Below, piece after piece: positions 6,610-8,486 of a stretch of DNA of 8,486 bases. Position numbers and translations under genes: made by a program. Below the pieces are notes generated by a model. It was not told the origin of the DNA. It did no database searches and saw only the letters and a list, made by a program, of their open reading frames with translations. Within the stretch, counting starts at the first letter, position 1, and each line of letters begins with the position of its first letter. Source of the stretch: Synechococcales cyanobacterium 340R_concoct_173_sub (GTDB lineage: Bacteria; Cyanobacteriota; Cyanobacteriia; Leptolyngbyales; Leptolyngbyaceae); the NCBI GenBank assembly GCA_025354065.1, contig JANXNM010000484.1, positions 1 through 8,486 of the forward strand, given 5' to 3'.

Positions 6610-7098
6610 ATGAATTATCGTGGTAGCAGTTTGAGCGTTCCTGAACGAATTTTTGCAGCATTGCCTTACACCATTTCTCTGATGGCAGGCATTCCAGCTA
6701 TTTTGCTGTTGGCGCAGTTTTTGCCAAATGTGCCGATCGTCGAAATTCTAGGGCCACTACTATTTATTCCATTTTCGTTAACTAAGTTTCTTGGACCTTT
6801 CGCAAACCTCATCATTTTCTTTGGACTATTTTTCTTCGTCGTTCGCAACAACGACATTAAGCAGTTTATTCGGTTCCACACGATGCAGTCGTTAATGATT
6901 GGGATTGCCGTGTCGGTTACGGGGTTGATTGGTAACTTGCTCGGTCCAGCTATGGGAATGTTCAGTGACTTTTTGAGCCTTATTGTAAGTGCTGGGGTTG
7001 TTGGAGTGTCTATTTATTCCATGATTTTGGCGTTGATGGGCAACTACACGAATATTCCGTTGCTCTCGGAAGCAAGCGATGCACAGACTCGTTACTAG
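6610..7098 (+). CDS. Tic20-family membrane protein
   Basis: A 162-residue protein with about four membrane segments, near residues 18-38, 61-78, 95-112 and 121-143. Between segments two and three lies RFHTMQ (88-93), the most conserved signature of the Tic20 family, and the C-terminus reads NYTNIPLLSEAS (145-156), also typical. The N-terminus SVPERIFAALPY (9-20) matches the usual start of the family. Tic20 in plants is part of the chloroplast inner-envelope protein import channel; the role of cyanobacterial homologues is not settled. The ATG is preceded by GAGGG with about 7 nt spacing. It may share a transcript with the four-cysteine gene upstream. The 177-bp gap to rpsF contains no clear terminator. 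Confidence 0.88.
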   Translation: MNYRGSSLSVPERIFAALPYTISLMAGIPAILLLAQFLPNVPIVEILGPLLFIPFSLTKFLGPFANLIIFFGLFFFVVRNNDIKQFIRFHTMQSLMIGIAVSVTGLIGNLLGPAMGMFSDFLSLIVSAGVVGVSIYSMILALMGNYTNIPLLSEASDAQTRY

Positions 7099-7188
7099 AT
7101 CAGGAACCTAAAAATGCAAAATCCCTGAAAAAATTGGCGGGATGTTCTAAACAAAATTTCTGAAGAAGAAGTGTTCGCGATCGGGTAC

Positions 7189-7265
7189 TATGATGATTCC
7201 TTGCTTTTTTACGACCTGCCCGGTTTTTCTGGTGCAGTCGGAGAAGCCAGATAGACCATAAGGAG
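7189..7265 (+). promoter_or_regulatory. rpsF leader: weak -10 box, bulged hairpin (possible S6:S18 site) and Shine-Dalgarno
   Basis: TATGAT at 7189-7194 could be a -10 box (five of six), but there is no recognisable -35. Downstream, CGACCTGC (7212-7219) pairs with GCAGTCG (7234-7240) to form a 7-bp stem with one bulged C. The apical part contains CCGG (7220-7223) and GGTG (7231-7234). Known rpsF leaders bound by the S6:S18 complex present a CCG trinucleotide beside a stem, so this may be a feedback site; I infer this from pattern only. AAGGAG at 7260-7265, 10 nt before GTG, is the ribosome binding site. Confidence 0.4.
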
Positions 7266-7275
7266 AAAGAATTCC

Positions 7276-7626
7276 GTGAAAGATTTTATTTACGAAACGA
7301 TGTACATTTTGCGTCCAGACATTGGGGATGATGCTGTCGATCAAGCGATCGAAAAGTACCAGTCATTGTTGAAGGAAAATGGCGCTGAAATTATCGAAAC
7401 ACAGCACCGTGGCAAGCGTCGCCTCGCTTATGAAATTGGTAAGGCTCGTGAAGGCGTTTACATCCAAATGAACTACAAAGGTGGCGGCCCTATGGTCGCT
7501 ATTATGGAACGTGCAATGCGGTTGAGTGAAGATGTCATTCGCTATTTAACCGTCAAGCAAGACGTTGAGAAGGAAGAGGAAGAAGACGAAGTGGTGGAAG
7601 CAGTGCCTGTGGCAGTTGAAGCTTAA
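7276..7626 (+). CDS. rpsF: 30S ribosomal protein S6
   Basis: A 116-residue S6 protein. The N-terminus [10 protein letters not shown] (residues 6-15) is the family signature, followed by the GKRRLAYEI block around residue 47 and [17 protein letters not shown] near 76-92. The fold is a ferredoxin-like single domain that binds 16S rRNA with S18 in the platform of the small subunit. After about residue 95 the tail is highly acidic (a run of E and D), common in S6 but variable. The start is GTG at 7276, supported by AAGGAG 10 nt upstream and by the fit of [15 protein letters not shown] to the family; the internal ATG at 7300 would remove the first strand. Unlike the rpsF-ssb-rpsR operon of many bacteria, no rpsR or ssb follows. 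The gene is closed by hairpins and appears monocistronic. Confidence 0.97.
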   Translation: MKDFIYETMYILRPDIGDDAVDQAIEKYQSLLKENGAEIIETQHRGKRRLAYEIGKAREGVYIQMNYKGGGPMVAIMERAMRLSEDVIRYLTVKQDVEKEEEEDEVVEAVPVAVEA

Positions 7627-7644
7627 GCACTATTGCTCGACTTA

Positions 7645-7715
7645 TTAAATTGATTGATTGTAAAAATCAATTTAACTAACGGCATCCTTGATCGCAATCG
7701 GGGATGCCGTTGATT
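7645..7715 (+). terminator. Tandem hairpins terminating rpsF
   Basis: Two perfect inverted repeats lie in series after the rpsF stop. The first, TTAAATTGATT (7645-7655) with AATCAATTTAA (7665-7675), is 11 bp and AT-rich with a 9-nt loop. The second, AACGGCATCC (7678-7687) with GGATGCCGTT (7702-7711), is 10 bp and GC-rich, with a 14-nt loop that can pair further, and is followed by GATTTT. The second is the likely intrinsic terminator, with a modest T-tract; the first may protect the 3' end or act as an extra stop. Confidence 0.75.
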
Positions 7716-7730
7716 TTAGGGAGTTCAAGC

Positions 7731-7759
7731 TTGCCTAAGGATTACGAGTAAGTTAAAAT
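7731..7759 (+). promoter_or_regulatory. Predicted promoter of the thioredoxin-reductase-like gene
   Basis: TTGCCT (7731-7736, four of six) and TAAAAT (7754-7759, five of six) are spaced by exactly 17 bp, just downstream of the rpsF terminator. Transcription would start near 7766, giving a leader of about 45 nt to the upstream GTG or about 80 nt to the ATG. Confidence 0.5.
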
Positions 7760-7769
7760 AAAATCCTTA
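7736..7769. repeat. 8-bp inverted repeat bracketing the -10 box (operator-like)
   Basis: TAAGGATT (7736-7743) and AATCCTTA (7762-7769) are perfect inverted repeats 18 bp apart. The left arm begins at the last base of the -35 box and the right arm covers the predicted transcription start, so the -10 box lies between them. The arrangement fits a dimeric repressor site, but no cognate protein is identified. Confidence 0.4.
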
Positions 7770-7845
7770 AGTTGAAGTCATTGCGAGTTTGACTTGAGGA
7801 TTAGAGACTGTGAATGTAACTGTGAATCTAAACGGTGATCCGCCC

Positions 7846-8486
7846 ATGAAACTCTCCAAGAAGAATTTAGACACCAAGTTAGATCATGTTTATGACGTGA
7901 TTATTGTGGGTGGCGGCGCGGGTGGACTGTCAGCGGCGATTTATCTTCAGCGCTATCGGTTGTCTTGTTTGGTGATTGAGAAAGGGCGAGGTCGATCATT
8001 CTGGATGCAGGATTTACGGAATTATGTTGGTGTGGATCCGCATATGCCGGGGCGCGATTTGCTTAAGCAAGGCCAGAATCATGCGTTGGGCGTGGGTGCG
8101 GATTATTTGATGGGGTTTGTAGAGGACGTTAAAGATGAGGGCGAGACTTTTAAGGTGAAGGTAAAAGTCGGGAAGCAAGATAGCATTTATCCTGAGTTCC
8201 GATCGAAGTATGTGGTGGCGGCGAGCGGCATTATTGATAATTTGCCAAAGCTGGAGAATATGCAAAATGTCTATGATTATGCGGGCTACAACCTGCATGT
8301 CTGTATGATTTGCGATGGGTTGGATATGGAAAATTTGAAGGCGGGCCTGTTTGTTGGCAGTGAGGGAGCGATTAATACAGCCTTTGTTATGAACTGGTTC
8401 ACGCCTTATATTTCGGTGTTTACTCAGGGTTTGTTTGAGACTAGTGATGCCATGAAGCAAAAGCTAGCGGACCATGGCTATCCACT
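7846..8486 (+). CDS. FAD-dependent oxidoreductase, thioredoxin-reductase-like (3' end outside window)
   Basis: The first 213 residues of a two-dinucleotide-fold flavoprotein. The FAD motif is YDVIIVGGGAGGLSAA (16-31), followed by VIEKG (43-47) and an unusual RSFWMQDLRNYVG (50-62) where thioredoxin reductases have their flavin-contact loop. ASGI (126-129) closes the FAD domain. The second domain begins with HVCMICDG (151-158), a CxxC in the thioredoxin-reductase position. The segment that should bind NADPH (usually GGGDSA) reads VGSEGAINTA (170-179), so the GxGxxA motif is lost. The enzyme is probably a disulfide reductase or relative using another electron donor, as in the ferredoxin- or flavin-linked disulfide reductases of cyanobacteria; this is inference. 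The start is uncertain: ATG at 7846 follows GGTGA at 7 nt, but an in-frame GTG at 7810 follows GAGG at 10 nt and would add 12 residues. Confidence 0.85.
   Translation, partial: MKLSKKNLDTKLDHVYDVIIVGGGAGGLSAAIYLQRYRLSCLVIEKGRGRSFWMQDLRNYVGVDPHMPGRDLLKQGQNHALGVGADYLMGFVEDVKDEGETFKVKVKVGKQDSIYPEFRSKYVVAASGIIDNLPKLENMQNVYDYAGYNLHVCMICDGLDMENLKAGLFVGSEGAINTAFVMNWFTPYISVFTQGLFETSDAMKQKLADHGYP

Noticed and set aside
7100..7128. TCAGG/CCTGA inverted repeat just after the Tic20-family stop, possible terminator
   Set aside because: Only 5 bp with a 19-nt loop, and it is followed by A residues rather than T on the coding strand.
8014..8460. A 148-codon minus-strand frame at the right edge
   Set aside because: It is fully antisense to the flavoprotein, which has clear FAD and CxxC motifs; the reverse frame has no recognisable motif.

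Overview
The window looks like a piece of a cyanobacterial chromosome. The palindrome CGATCG is very frequent, and the full HIP1 octamer GCGATCGC occurs five times in 8.5 kb. The gene content agrees: a LysR regulator of the CmpR/RbcR/NdhR type, a Tic20-family membrane protein, a ribosomal protein S6 gene standing alone, and a thioredoxin-reductase-like flavoprotein with a poor NADPH motif. The species cannot be named from the sequence. Base and codon usage look even throughout, and I see no insertion sequence, phage gene, tRNA, rRNA, CRISPR array or integration scar. This is ordinary housekeeping chromosome rather than an accessory island.

Layout. Positions 2-544 (+) hold the C-terminal part of a LysR-type regulator, which converges on a DedA-family membrane protein (559-1230, -). 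Further along the minus strand are aroQ (type II dehydroquinase), a 43-residue protein just upstream of it, cinA, a WecA/MraY-like lipid-carrier sugar-phosphate transferase, and glyA. These read leftwards as glyA | transferase-cinA | small protein-aroQ | dedA. The breaks are a strong intrinsic terminator after glyA and plausible promoters before the transferase, the small protein and dedA. From about 6.35 kb the genes run on the plus strand: a 67-residue four-cysteine protein, a Tic20-family protein, rpsF and the start of a flavin disulfide-reductase-like gene that leaves the right edge.

How the genes relate. Most are unrelated housekeeping functions: shikimate pathway (aroQ), serine/glycine and one-carbon metabolism (glyA), nucleotide repair (cinA) and translation (rpsF). 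DedA-family proteins and the WecA-like transferase both belong to polyprenyl-phosphate carrier biology, but they are not adjacent here, so any link is inference.

I found no clear new system. The parts most worth a second look are small: the four-cysteine protein before the Tic20 gene, the 43-residue amphipathic/proline-rich protein before aroQ, a hairpin in the rpsF leader that may be an S6:S18 autoregulatory site, an 8-bp inverted repeat bracketing the -10 box of the oxidoreductase promoter, and the loss of the usual NADPH motif in that oxidoreductase although its CxxC is kept.
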